Source: Gavia stellata
Taxonomy: Eukaryota; Chordata; Aves; Gaviiformes; Gaviidae
Assembly: GCF_030936135.1 (NCBI RefSeq)
Contig: NC_082603.1
Location: 24,642,880 to 24,706,879 of the forward strand
Direction: 5' to 3'
Length of the DNA stretch: 64,000 bases
Made by a program: the position numbers and the translations under genes. Each line of letters begins with the position of its first letter. Within the stretch, counting starts at the first letter, position 1. Positions 36,581 to 47,499 of this stretch are shown piece by piece. Below the pieces are notes generated by a model that was not told the DNA's origin, ran no database searches, and saw only the letters and a program-made list of their open reading frames with translations.

Positions 36581-37599
36581 ACCTCACCTTTGGTGTTTAT
36601 ATTTGTTTTTTTTTAAATCGACTCCTTGCTTCTGAATAGTGCAGGCAGCAGCCCCAGTTCTTAGAAAGGTATCTGGGGATGGAAAGCCCCAGAAAGCAGG
36701 GAGACAGGCTCCAGGAGATAAGGGCCATTGCTTCTTGACAAGCACAACAGTAGCAGGGCCATTCCTGGTACTGGCTGGATGGGAGCCAAGCGGAGAAGGT
36801 CTTGCTACGAGCTGGACAGGGTGGCAGAGAGCTCCTGGGGAGGCCTGCGCAGCACCCCGGGTCTCCATGCCACGTCCTGACTCGCTGGCATGGAGCAGGG
36901 TACCGGGGTGTTGCCTGCAAGGTCGGACATCCTGGTCCCCTCATGTTCCCCACCGTTGGAAGCCCTCGGGCGGACAGCACTGTCCCAGGGGCTCAACGGG
37001 GCAGGCAGGGTCAGCCAGAGAGCCCGTGCCCCCCACGGCAGGGCGGTCAGAGGCTTGGCCACGGCACCGGTCCCCAGGCAGGGCAGACAAACGTCCCGCA
37101 GCGGTTGTGGGGCGAGATGAGGCGATGCAGGCAGGGTGCCAGCCCCCCAGCAGGGTCTGCTGGGCAGTTATCTCGGCTCGCACACGCACCCTGCGCACGA
37201 CCAGATGGGAGCTGGTGCGCTCTGGGCTGCTGATTGCCTCACTGACAGCACCGGCACAGGGGGATGAGGCCTCACAGGCACTGTAACATGAAGCGAGTGG
37301 TGTGGGGGCACCGGCGCTCAGCCACTGCGGCCCAACCGCCCGGCAGGCACAAGCACCCGCTGCGACAGCACCTTTGCTTGCTGACCCGCTCGGCGTCCCC
37401 CATGGCGAGCGCTGCGCCTGGCTCACCAGCCAGCGTGGTCTCAGCTGTAACCCCGCACCAGACCTCCCTGGCACGCTCCCGCTTGCGTCCACGCATGCTG
37501 GCACGCGACATGGCCGTTGCCCCTGCCCCACTCGGGGCAGGGTGCCAGAGGACCCCTGGCTTTACGATCTGCAGCCCCCCTCCCCCCTAGCAGTGTGGG
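36581..37599. other. Upstream flank of KLF17, no gene seen
   Basis: GC content rises towards the CpG island. No exon is recognisable. Confidence 0.5.
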
Positions 37600-38083
37600 G
37601 CAAGGCGTCAGGGCACCGCTGCCCCACTCACGTCGTGGGAACGGGCAGGAGGGACCATGGGCTTTGCGATCCACACCGGCACCCCTGCCCCTTCTCCCGC
37701 CGTGTGGCTGGGCGCGGGTGGACCCGGACCCGGCTACGCAGCCCTCGCTCGCCGCGTGGCGCAGGGCGCGGGGACCCCCGCCACGCTGCCCCTGCCCGGC
37801 CGCGCGGGCAGGTGGGCGGCGGAGCGCCGTCGGGGCAGGGGCGGCCGCCGACGCCCGCCCGCCAGGGCAGACCCACGAGAGGGGGCGTGGCTCGGGCGAT
37901 AGGGGAACCAATGGGAGACGGCGGCGGTGAATATCAATGCCGGCCGGGCCAATAGGGGCGCAGCCATGCTGTTAACAGCTTAGGGGCGCGGGGCGGCGCA
38001 GAGCAGCGCTGCCGCCGCCGCGGGGAGCGGAGCGGTGCTGGGCTCCGCGCACCCCCCAGCCCGCCCCGGTTCCCCGGCCCGCT
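37600..38083 (+). promoter_or_regulatory. KLF17: KLF17 CpG-island promoter and 5' UTR
   Basis: The CpG island continues into exon 2. Two CCAAT boxes lie at 37908-37912 and 37949-37953 in NF-Y-like contexts, and a KLF/SP-type GGGCGTGGC box lies at 37883-37891. There is no TATA box, so initiation is probably dispersed in the GC-rich stretch about 37985-38040, giving a short 5' UTR. The KLF box would allow auto- or cross-regulation by KLF proteins, which is known for the family in general and inferred here. Confidence 0.6.
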
Positions 38084-38176
38084 ATGGCGGCGGCCGTGGA
38101 CGAGAGCACCCTGCCCTCCATCTCCACTTTCGCCAACCTGCTGCCGCTGGAGGAGCGGCCCGCCGACATGCTCCAC
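38084..38176 (+). CDS. KLF17: KLF17 coding exon 1
   Basis: Encodes residues 1-31, starting [20 protein letters not shown]; the LPSISTFAN core matches the N-terminal LPSF(A/S)TFA motif of KLF2 and KLF4. It ends in phase 0 at CAC|GTAAGC. Confidence 0.85.
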
Positions 38177-40445
38177 GTAAGCACCGGGCACCGGGGAGGG
38201 GGCGGCAAGGGGGGGGTACGGGGCAGAGCGTCCCGGGCTGGGGCTCAGCCGGGCTGGTGAGGGCGGCCCCCCCTCCCGCCGTCGGAGGGCGCCCCGGGGG
38301 CGGCGCAGTCGGAGCGGTGCCGGACTCGTCGGACGGGTTGGGGGGTGCCGCCGCCCCGAGCGGGAGGCGCGGATCGCGGTGCCCGAGCGGCGGGCGCCGC
38401 CGCTGCCCTCGCCCCGCCGGTCCTGACGCCCCTCTTCCCCGCAGAGGATGCTGCAGCAGGACGGCGCCGCCGCCGTCAAGCGGGAGGAGGACGACCTGGG
38501 CAAGTTCGTGGACTTGGACTTCATCCTGGCGCACACCAGCAGCGGCGGGCAGGGTCCGCCCGGCCCCGGCCCCAACTACCCCCTGCCCGAGACCCCCGAG
38601 AGCTGCGGCACCACCTATGACAGCGACGGCTCCTACCCCACGCCGGGCAAGTTCCCGGCGCCGTACCCCGAGGGCCAGGGCCACAGCTACGTGGCCGAGC
38701 TGCTCACCCCGGACCTGCCCGGCCACTGCGACCTGCAACGGAGGGAGTACACGGAGCTGCGGGTGCCCGGCGGCCCCCATCACCACCACCCCCATCACCA
38801 CCCGCCCCTGCACCCGGCCCTGGCCCGCCCGCTGCCCCTGGACCCCGCCCAGCCCTTCGGGCCCCGCATCAAGAAGGAGCAGCCGGAGGAGCGGTCTTGC
38901 ATGCTGGGGCTGCCTGCCGCCGAGTACCTGGGGCCGGGCGGCGGCGAGCACAAGCCACGCGTGGCGCCGGGTCCCGGGCCGGGACCGGTGCCGGGGCCGC
39001 CGCTGCCCTACCCGGGCTTCGCCCACGGCCGCCTGGGGCCCCCCGAGGAGCCGCTGCCCGGCGCCGACCCCCACCTCCTGGCCGACCTGCCGCCCCACTA
39101 CGCCGTGGCCCCTCACCGCTACGCGCCCCACTTCGCCCCCCAGCCGCCACCGCCGCAGTTTCATGGACACTTCAGTGTTTTCAGGGAGCCCCTGAAGGGG
39201 CCGGGCCCGGCGGGGCTGCCTGGGCTGCTGGTCACGCCGCCCAACTCCCCGGTGCTGGAGTACTTCCCGGCCGGGGCCCCTCCCGAGGACTGCAAGCCCA
39301 AGCGCGGCCGCCGCTCGTGGGCGCGCAAGCGGACGGCCACGCACAACTGTGAATACCCGGGCTGCGGCAAGACCTACACCAAGAGCTCCCACCTCAAGGC
39401 GCACATGCGGACCCACACGGGTAAGAGCGTGCTGGGGAGGGCAGCCACGCAGAGGGGATGCGCAAAGGGTCCCGGGTGGGGAGACCGGGGCACACGGTGA
39501 GACCCACGAGCCCGTCTGGCGTGGTTCCAGGAGGTGTGGAGGGGCTCCAGGGGAGGTGGCACCGGGGGCGCACGGAGAAGACCGCCGGCGGTCAGTCCGG
39601 AGGCATAAAGGCTCCCTGTGGTGGGGCTGGGTGGGAGCACCGCGAGAGACCCCGCAGCCGGCATGGGGCTGCATGGAGGAGTCCTGCGTGGGGCAGGGTG
39701 CAAGTGGGGATGTCCCTGGGAGTGCTTAGAAGGACCCCCGTGGTGGGGGCAAGGGTGCACAGGGACCAAGGCACGCAGCAAGACCACCCCCACGACACCC
39801 TGCCCTGGCCTCAGGGCCCAGGGGTGCCTGAAGGGATAGGGCCTGGGGACACATGGAGAAGACCCCCAGCTGGGCTGGGGGCTAATGGAGGGGGAAGACA
39901 GACTGGGGGTGTATGGTGAGACCCCCGCAGCAGAGCTGGGACAGGGCATATGGTGTGGCCCCACAGCAGCGATGGGCAGGGGAGCACCCGCAGTTTGAAG
40001 CGGGGCAGGGGTGCCCAGAGGACGAGCCCCATGCAGGGCATATGGGACAAGGCAGCACATGGGGAAGGGCAGGAAGACAGGGGGACAAAAGGAATGGTGG
40101 GTCAGGCAGAAGTGTGTAGGGGATGAGTACGCAGCAGGGCTCCCCTCTCCTAAGGGTGGTGGGCAGGGATCCCTTCTAAAAAGGGGGTGCTGGGCAGGGG
40201 AGCACCCGGGGTGAAGGCATAGGGAGGGTGGGGAACTCCAAGCCCACTGACACCCCCTCTCCTCTGCAGGCGAGAAGCCCTACCACTGCACCTGGGAAGG
40301 CTGTGGCTGGAAATTTGCCCGCTCCGATGAGCTGACCCGCCACTACCGCAAGCACACAGGGCACCGACCTTTCCAGTGCCACCTCTGTGAGCGGGCTTTC
40401 TCCCGCTCTGACCACCTCGCCCTCCACATGAAGCGGCACATGTGA
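38084..40445 (+). CDS. KLF17: Krueppel-like factor 17 (three coding exons, 414 aa)
   Basis: Nuclear transcription factor that binds GC/CACCC boxes. Joining 38084-38176, 38445-39420 and 40270-40445 gives 414 residues. The N-terminus has an acidic/hydrophobic activation motif (DLDFIL, 54-59) and a VAELLTPDL motif (114-122) shared in style with KLF2 and KLF4. Sumoylation-type sites are VKRE (42-45) and IKKE (173-176). A His/Pro-rich stretch follows about 141-150, and TPPNSP (295-300) resembles the KLF2 phosphodegron. A basic nuclear localisation segment (315-327) precedes three C2H2 fingers: C333/C338/H351/H355, C363/C368/H381/H385, C393/C396/H409/H413. The last finger ends one residue before the stop, as in KLF2/KLF4. 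The start ATG has G at -3 and +4. Protein similarity alone would allow KLF2 or KLF4; adjacency to DMAP1 in the same orientation argues for KLF17. Mammalian KLF17 is much more divergent. Confidence 0.85.
38177..38444 (+). other. KLF17: KLF17 intron 1
   Basis: A 268-bp GC-rich intron with a GTAAGC donor and a pyrimidine-rich CCCCGCAG acceptor. It lies inside the CpG island. Confidence 0.85.
38445..39420 (+). CDS. KLF17: KLF17 coding exon 2
   Basis: Encodes residues 32-356 (976 bp): activation and regulatory regions, nuclear localisation segment and all of zinc finger 1. It ends in phase 1 within the Gly codon of the first TGEKP linker (ACGG|GTAAGA). This split in the first inter-finger linker is the usual KLF2/KLF4 intron position. 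GC content is very high, so an equally long open frame exists on the antisense strand and should be ignored. Confidence 0.9.
39421..40269 (+). other. KLF17: KLF17 intron 2
   Basis: An 849-bp intron with a GTAAGA donor and a CTCCTCTGCAG acceptor. It is G-rich with loose GGGGCA-type repetition and no internal gene. Confidence 0.85.
40270..40445 (+). CDS. KLF17: KLF17 coding exon 3
   Basis: Encodes residues 357-414 with zinc fingers 2 and 3 and the TGA stop at 40443-40445. The recognition helices (RSDELTRH and RSDHLALH) carry the Arg/Glu/Arg and Arg/His/Leu contact residues typical of KLF proteins, predicting binding to NGGG(C/T)GTGG-like sites. Confidence 0.92.
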
Positions 40446-41665
40446 GCGGCGGGCTGTGGCCAGACTAAGTGTCCCCAGAGCCAGCTCACGGTGTAAATAG
40501 CATCAGGCTGGGGACGGCACTGGGGAGCAGCCCGGCCGCCCAGCCCTCTCCGCTTGTAGTTGATAACTAGTTTTCTCCTCCTGCCCCTGCTGTGAGATCT
40601 GGGCCCAGCTGAGTGGTGGGGAAGGGCTGCTTTGGGGTGTAGATGGGGAGCAAAGCTGCAAGAAGTGTCTCCAGCCTCTGCCCAGGCACCACCACTCAGC
40701 TCCCCATGCCTGGAGGGTCCCCCCCAGCCAGACACCTGGTGAGTGTGTGTGTGTGGGGGGAGCTGGTTGCAACAGGGATCTGTCTCCAGAGCTCCTGGCT
40801 TGTATTTGGCATCAGCTTAAAAACCTTCCTCCCCCTCTGATCTTGGCACCCCCCTGGCTCCAGGGACTATGGTGGCTGACTCCAGCTAGGTTTTGGCTGG
40901 AGATCTGCACCCGCTGGGTGCGTGGGTCACAGCACTGGGAAGTGGGTTGCTGGTCTTCTCGGTTGTGGCCATCAGAACAAACCTCCTGACCCAAAAGCCC
41001 AGGCTGGACGGGGCAAGGGTGGGACCTGACTGTGGCTCATTGCTATAAAGGTTTGCAGGGGTTGGCAGCACAGCATTACCTTGCACAGGGAGCAGGGACG
41101 CTCCCATTGCCAGCTTGGGAACCTGCTGGGCAGACTGGTCCTGGCCATTCCCAGTTTTCTGCTCAGGAGCCTAAAATGTCTCTCTTGGCTCTTGTCTGCT
41201 TTCATTTGTCTTGTTCTTCCCCTCAGGATGACACCAGGTACTGCTGCAGCTGCCTTCCCCATGCTGCTTTTTTAAATTTAGTGTGTAAAGGACAGCGAGT
41301 CCAGCTATGAATGCCCAGGTCTCTGCTATACTTGAAACTTTCATAGAGGGAAAAAAGAGAAAACTCAAAAGAAAATGAGTCTTTTTATGTGCAGCTTCTG
41401 CAAAGCAAGTTGTAAATTAAACAAAGCAGTAATATATATAATGTTTCTGTTTTTTTAATATATTTTTTTTCTTCCAGCTGGGAACATAGATGAGTCTCAG
41501 CTTTGGGAAGTGCACTGTTCCTGTCTGTGTATATTGTTAATTAACATTTCTCTGCTTGGGCACGTTAGGTCTCTCGCACTCCGAAATGTTACTTTTCTTT
41601 ATATGCAAACTGTTGAAATATTGTGATCTGCTGTATAATAAATAAACAAGGTGTAAACATGAAAG
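40446..41665 (+). other. KLF17: KLF17 3' UTR with polyadenylation signals
   Basis: About 1.2 kb follow the stop codon and become AT-rich towards the end. Two overlapping AATAAA hexamers at 41637-41642 and 41641-41646 make a cleavage site near 41660 likely. U-rich tracts at about 41440-41475 could affect message stability. The 3' end is inferred from the signals alone. Confidence 0.65.
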
Positions 41666-44600
41666 CCAGGAGAGTTTACTTTAAAGCTTTCTTCTAAGAG
41701 GAGAGGGTGAGGCTGGGCTTGCTTGTCAGTAAATATTTATATCGATGTTCATTTCTGCTTAAGTTAGCTGCGGAGGATCGATGGGGAACGCCCAAGCCTC
41801 GGCATCCGAGCAGCATCTCCTGTGCAACAGCTCTTGAGTCACCCTACTTCCCCGTGCCTCAGTTTCCCTAATCTGCAGATGGGGCAATTGCGGCACCAGG
41901 ATGGCGTGACTGGTCCTGCGGTGAGTCACTGCCGAGGGGAACGGCAGCCGAAACCGTACCAGGAGCCTTGCTGGTCCCGTCTTCTTCCTGAGCGGTCCCA
42001 TCCCACTGTCCCCTGCAGGAAGCTCTGCAGCACCAGCCTTGCGGTCACAACCGGGAGGTCAGTGGCAGCTGCCTGGCCCTGTGTGCTGTCCCTGCTGTCC
42101 TCCTGGGGGTGGCCCAGTAGCTTGGTGGGGTTCAGGTGCTAAGGTTTCCCTGTGTTAATAGGTGGTGACTCAGCACAAGTGTGCTGGCAGGTCCCAAGCT
42201 CAGCAAGCAGGTCTGGCTTCATCCCTCCCTCCCACGGCTGATTACCCGTGATGCATACATCCCTCTGAAGGCTGGGGCTTGTCTGGACCTGACACCATGC
42301 TGGCAGTGCAGGGAGCATGCCGTACGGACTGTGCGGTGCCCTGGCCCAGGGTTGTGGTGGCTTCTTCATCCTGTGCTCGCTGCCGCAACCCCTAGCAGCT
42401 GGCCAGGGCTGGGGGATGCCCTGGGGTTCTGTGCCCTGCACATGGAAATGGGGTGTAGTTGTGCTGCTAGCATGGGCTGGGCAGGGCTGATTCTGCTTCT
42501 TCCCTGTTTCCTGCTTGCAGTTGAGGAGAGTCAAGCTGAAAAAAGAGATGGGAATGGCAGAGCGGGACTGATACGCCCCGAGGGGTGGCTAGTGTTTTGG
42601 GGTCAGGCTGAGTGTCCCAGGGCTGGTGCCCAGCTTTGGGGTTTGCCCTGAGCAGGTACAACAATGTGGGTGTCTCCAGGCAGGATGGCAGCAGCTTGAA
42701 ATGTTGTGTCCTGCCCGTGGGCCCAGGCATGGGACCATGGGACTGCATCCACAGGTGTCACAGATCCACCAGGCTCAATCATTTGTCCTTCCCACAGCTG
42801 CCTCTACCCTCTGCTTGCCCTACTTTGAGAGGTGCCTGCGCAGGGATGACTGTGCTGGGACACAAGTGACCAGTGATGGGGCACCAGGGGTGTCTCACTC
42901 CTGGGACCCCTGGTACCCAAGGGTGAGGGTCTGATGCTGGTGGGGCGGCTGGAGCAAAACTGCTGCCTCTTCCCTGGAGACTCGTTCAAAACGTCACACT
43001 GAGGGAGAGGGAAAGGTGTGGGCTGTTTGAATTAGCGATGAGTCAGGCTGGCAAAGCCAGATGGGGAGAGAGTGCGTGCCTGCGTGTTTGTGTGCGTAGC
43101 AGTAATCTCTGGCTTTGTGTTTTTATTATGATTATTATTTTTATTTCCAGGGGAACGATGAATTTCTCCAACCATCCCGTCCCACTGGAAAGGCTGGCTC
43201 TGCTGTCCTGTCCTCCCTAAGCATCCTGGGAGCCGGAGTGACGGTCTGCGGCTGTTTTGAGGTTCAGCTCTGAGATCAGAGCACAAACCAGTTCTTCCTC
43301 GCCTTTCATCATCGCTGAGCTGGGGCGGGAGTGAGGCCCGGCTCTGCTGCCGCTGCCTTACATGGAGGCGAGAGCAGGGAAAGGTGCTTTGGCTCCTTCT
43401 CTGGGCAGAGCTGCTCCAGGTTGGCTCCCCTGGGCCTGGAGCAAGGTGCTCCTTCGGGCACACGATGGGGCACGGCGGTCGCAGGGACTGGCAGGGCCGG
43501 GAACCTTGCCTGGGTGAGGAGTGGCTGTAGTGGAAATGGCAATTACAGTTAATTTGCTGTTAATAAAAAACACCCTCTTCAAATTGCCTGGGCCAAGATG
43601 CATGCTCCATTGGAGAAGGGAGCCCAGTCCTATCTCCAGAAAAACCTGCCCTGCAAAGCGATGAGGGCAGCAAGAAAACATCCTTGGCAGTGCTGAGGAA
43701 GGCAAGGCTGGGGCACAATCCCTGCCTGCGGTCCGTGCACCTGCGGTCAGCTGGAAAGCGCTTTGCCCCAGCCTGGCAGGGGCACACGGGGACCCAAAAT
43801 GCACCAGTAAACCGGGTGGGACCCTGCTTTGCAGGAGGCGTGGCACTAACGGTGTGTCCTGTGCTGGAGGAGAGTGGGATGCTCCGGAGAAGCCGGGGTG
43901 GTTCCTGAAGGGCTGATTTATCCATGTACAACCCCTGGGTCTGTGGCTGGCCCAGCCTGGTGCAGATCTCAGTGTCCTGGATCACACACTGGGCTGCTGC
44001 AGGGACAGTGCAGAGGGAAAGTTGGCTGGCAGGGCAGTGCTGCGGTGCCCACGCCACTGACCACACTGGGGCCACGCGGACCCCGCTCCAGGACGTATCT
44101 CCTCCCACCAGCCTGACCTTCCTTTCGCCCCTTGGTCACCTCCTGGCAAAAAGGCCCGCAGGAGCTGTGGTGGAGGGCGATGCAGATATCCCTGAGCTCC
44201 CCTGCAAACCTTAGAGGTCAGCCCCGTGGCTTTGGGGTGCAGTTGAACAGGCACAGTGGGGAGGCAAGTGGGAAAGGGAAGGAGCGAGGCATGGAGAAAC
44301 ACGTCCCAGCAGAGGGGTGAGTCATGGCTGCAGTGTGGCCTGGCACCCTGCAGTCACCTGCCAGCAGGAGCGGGGCCCTGGGGGTTTCATGGCTGGAGGG
44401 GGAGAGAAAAAGCAGCTTGGGTGGGTTTCTGTCCTCTGGGGGTGACCCAGCTTGTGGGGATCCCCTGTGCTGCAGCCAACAGGTCTCACAGAACTGGCTC
44501 GGGGATGTGGGGCCATGGGAAAAAGGCAGGGGTTGCAGTCTGGGAGGGCTCCTTGCCCAGAGCTCGACCCTTGGGATTGCTGCAGTCCACAGGGACAGCA

Positions 44601-47490
44601 TGGAGCTGGGGAGGGGATGTGGGTACTGGAGGTGGCACGCAGCCTGGGTGCTCCAGGGTGGGAGGGATGATTTGGGGGTGCTTGGAGGGGCTGACACAGA
44701 CCTTTCCTCGCCACAATGCAAGGTGGGAACTTGGGTCCCCAGGGACGGGGCGTCCCCACTGAAGGATGCTCCCAGGGTTGGTATCCCCTCTCCTGGTGGG
44801 GTGGTGGGAAGTGTCCCATCTCTGCCATGGGGGGAAGGTCCAGCAGCCTGTCCCGGCATCCCTACCACTTGGGGTGGGCCAGGCGCCGTGATAACGGGGC
44901 TGTGGCTGTCACCGCACCCTTAGGAAACATTTGGCTTCAGGCACCTGAACCCACGGGGAAGTGATAACTCCCTGGCTCACTCACCCTGTCTGGACCCACA
45001 CCTGGTGCTATCGTGCCTTAGTCACACACCGAGAGTTTTTCCATTGCCGGGCCCCAGATAACCTCCTCCCGCCCCACTGACCGCAGTGTTTGCACTTGTC
45101 CTCCTCCGCTGGTGCCAGGCTGGGAGACACACACACCTTGAGCCCCAGGTTGGAGGCACGCACACCTCTGGCCTGGGGCCACCTACCGCCATGCCTGGCA
45201 GCCTGGACACGGGCAAAGGGCACAAGGAGCATCATTCCCCCAGGACCCTGGGGTGGGCAGGTGGCTGGTCGGGAGGGGGCCAGTGTTGCTCTCCTGCCAG
45301 GGCTAAATGCGGGGGGACATCCCTCCCCCAGCTGCTGGGTGACAGTGAGGTCACCCAGGGTTGCCACCCTCTGCCCGCAGGACAGCAGGAGATGGGTGAT
45401 AGGGTTGCAGTGACAGGACAGTGATGCTGGCTGTTGCTGTCCCCCTGACAAAGCCATGGGGCACAGGAGCACTTGGCTCCCCACCATTGCTGGCTTTCCC
45501 CAACCCACTGCATTTCCTGGGCTGTCCCTGCACCCCAGCAAGGCAGGACCCTGGTGCTCCAGGGAGGTGACAGACCTGGGCACGTTTCCCCATGCAGGAC
45601 TCTCATGGACGGCACTGGGGTGTGCAAGCTGACCAAGGTCTCCAGCTGTGCCCCTCTGCTCTTTGAAGGCCCTGAGATGCAGTGGCTGCTGCCCAGAAAC
45701 AACATCTCTGGGCCCCTTTGAAGGCAGTGCTAATTGCTGCAATGCTGATCAGGTTAGCAGAAGCACCCAGCTAATGTGTTTTGCTTGCAGGTCCATCCTG
45801 GGGGGATGCAGCCCTGCAGTGACAGCCACACTCACAGAGGTGCGGGGGAGGCGAGCTGTGAATAACACAACCCAGCTGTCCACAATCTCCACCTTTCATG
45901 AGGTTAAAAAGCTGCTACCCTGGGGAGAGGACCTCAAAACATGCTGTGGGCTTAGTTTGTTGAAGAGGAATGGGTTGATCAACCTGCACCACGTCAGAGC
46001 TTGGGCTGAGTCCTGCTGGGTTAGGGCTGGAAGCTGGGCTTGAGCAGGTTAGGTCTAAAAGTGGGGGATATAATCAAAGCCCAAGGACACTGAGTGGCCA
46101 CCTGTCTCTGGATTTTATTTCAGGACTGGTTGTGTGTTCTGTAAGTGCTGTTTAACAACATGAACAGCCTGTGAACGACCTGCGAGCGAGGGGTGAATAG
46201 AGAGATCCTCTTTCTCTGGTCTTAGAAAGCTCTCCCTTGCAGCAGCAGTGCTCGGCTTGCCAGGCAGGCAGAGCAGGGGTGACAGTGTCAGCAAAGGCAG
46301 AGGAAGGCAGTGCTGGCCAGACAGCCCTGTCTGCCTCTGCAGACCCACCTCGGAGGAGCGTGGACACCACCTCCGGGCCAGCTGGGGCAAGAGAGCAAGA
46401 AAAGATGCTAGAAACGATTAGGAATGGCCACACGTGCTGATGGAGAGAGGGCTTGGGTGGATGTGGCAGAGCTGAGAGCAAATGGGCAAGACAGGAGAAA
46501 CCTGGGGACCAGCTCTGTGTTTGTGGGAGGAAGGGCCAAGATGCTAAAAGCCATCCCTGGCAGCGTGTGAGGGGACAGAAAAGGGGTTAAATGATTCCTG
46601 GGGACAACAGATGACACTCTGGGGCCGTTACCAGCTCCTGTTGGGGCACACTGGTGCAGGCTGGGCCCCGGTGCGGAGGTGACACACCAGTTCCTGTGGG
46701 AAGAGATCGCCAGTGGGATGGGAACAGTGGCAAGTCCAGCACAGCCTGGCTGGCATTGAGGGGCTGCATGTCCCAGTCACCCCGGCACAGCAGAGTTCAG
46801 CTCATCTTGGGGCTGCTGCGCAGAAGAGATCCCCTCAGGGGCATCCCCTCTCCTGGGCTATCCAAGGTGGCTGGCAGATCCCTCTGGATCTCTGTGCCCC
46901 ATGCCAAAACCTTCTGCTTTGGACAAGCCTCCACCAGGCAGCCTTGCTCCTGCCTCAATGCAGCGGGAAGGTGATTTCTTGAAGTCCTTCCTGGCCCCAC
47001 ACTGCTGTTTCCTCTCCCTTCCCCATTCCCCCCCTCTCTTTCCTCCCACAGGGAAGAGGAAATGGAACAGTCATATTAATAAAACTTTCACTCTTGGCTG
47101 CCTGCAGCCTCAGGTAAACGCTACGGCTCTGGAGTGCTTTGGGAGGGTTTCCTTTCCAAGCGTGAAGGTGAGGAGGGTGCGCTTTGTAAAACGAAGCCAG
47201 GATGGGCAGCCGGAACGTGCCTCGTGGTGCAGCGCCCGCCTGGCAGGCAGCCACCTGGCATGGCTGGCTCACCGCTGGCAGGGAGAGCAGGAGGGTGCGA
47301 CAGCCGCGAGCGAGCACCTCGGGACCCAGCGAGGAGATGGGAAAACTTCTTACAAGCTGTGCAGGGAGCCGGATCAGCCCCGAGACCCTGGGGAGAGCAG
47401 GGCACTGCCACCAAGCTGCCCTCCACCATCATGCTGGGCAGGCGGTGGGGTAGGGGCGGCCTGCCACAGACCTGCTCCGCAGCCCCCATG
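41666..47490. other. KLF17-DMAP1 intergenic region, no gene seen
   Basis: No zinc-finger or other coding exon is visible, so there is no counterpart of mammalian KLF18 here. AT-rich patches occur near 43095-43150, 43530-43570 and 45730-45960. A long polypyrimidine run ending in CCCACAG at 47051 looks like a splice acceptor without an identified partner. The rest is GC-rich. Confidence 0.55.
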
Positions 47491-47499
47491 TCACCAGCC

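Noticed and set aside
38082..39674. 530-codon open frame antisense to KLF17
   Set aside because: It mirrors the GC-rich coding exon 2 and its flanks, has no recognisable domain and ignores the splice structure of the sense gene.
38084..40445. Naming the KLF gene KLF2 or KLF4
   Set aside because: Protein features fit, but KLF2 and KLF4 lie in other chromosomal neighbourhoods in vertebrates, while DMAP1 adjacency fits KLF17.
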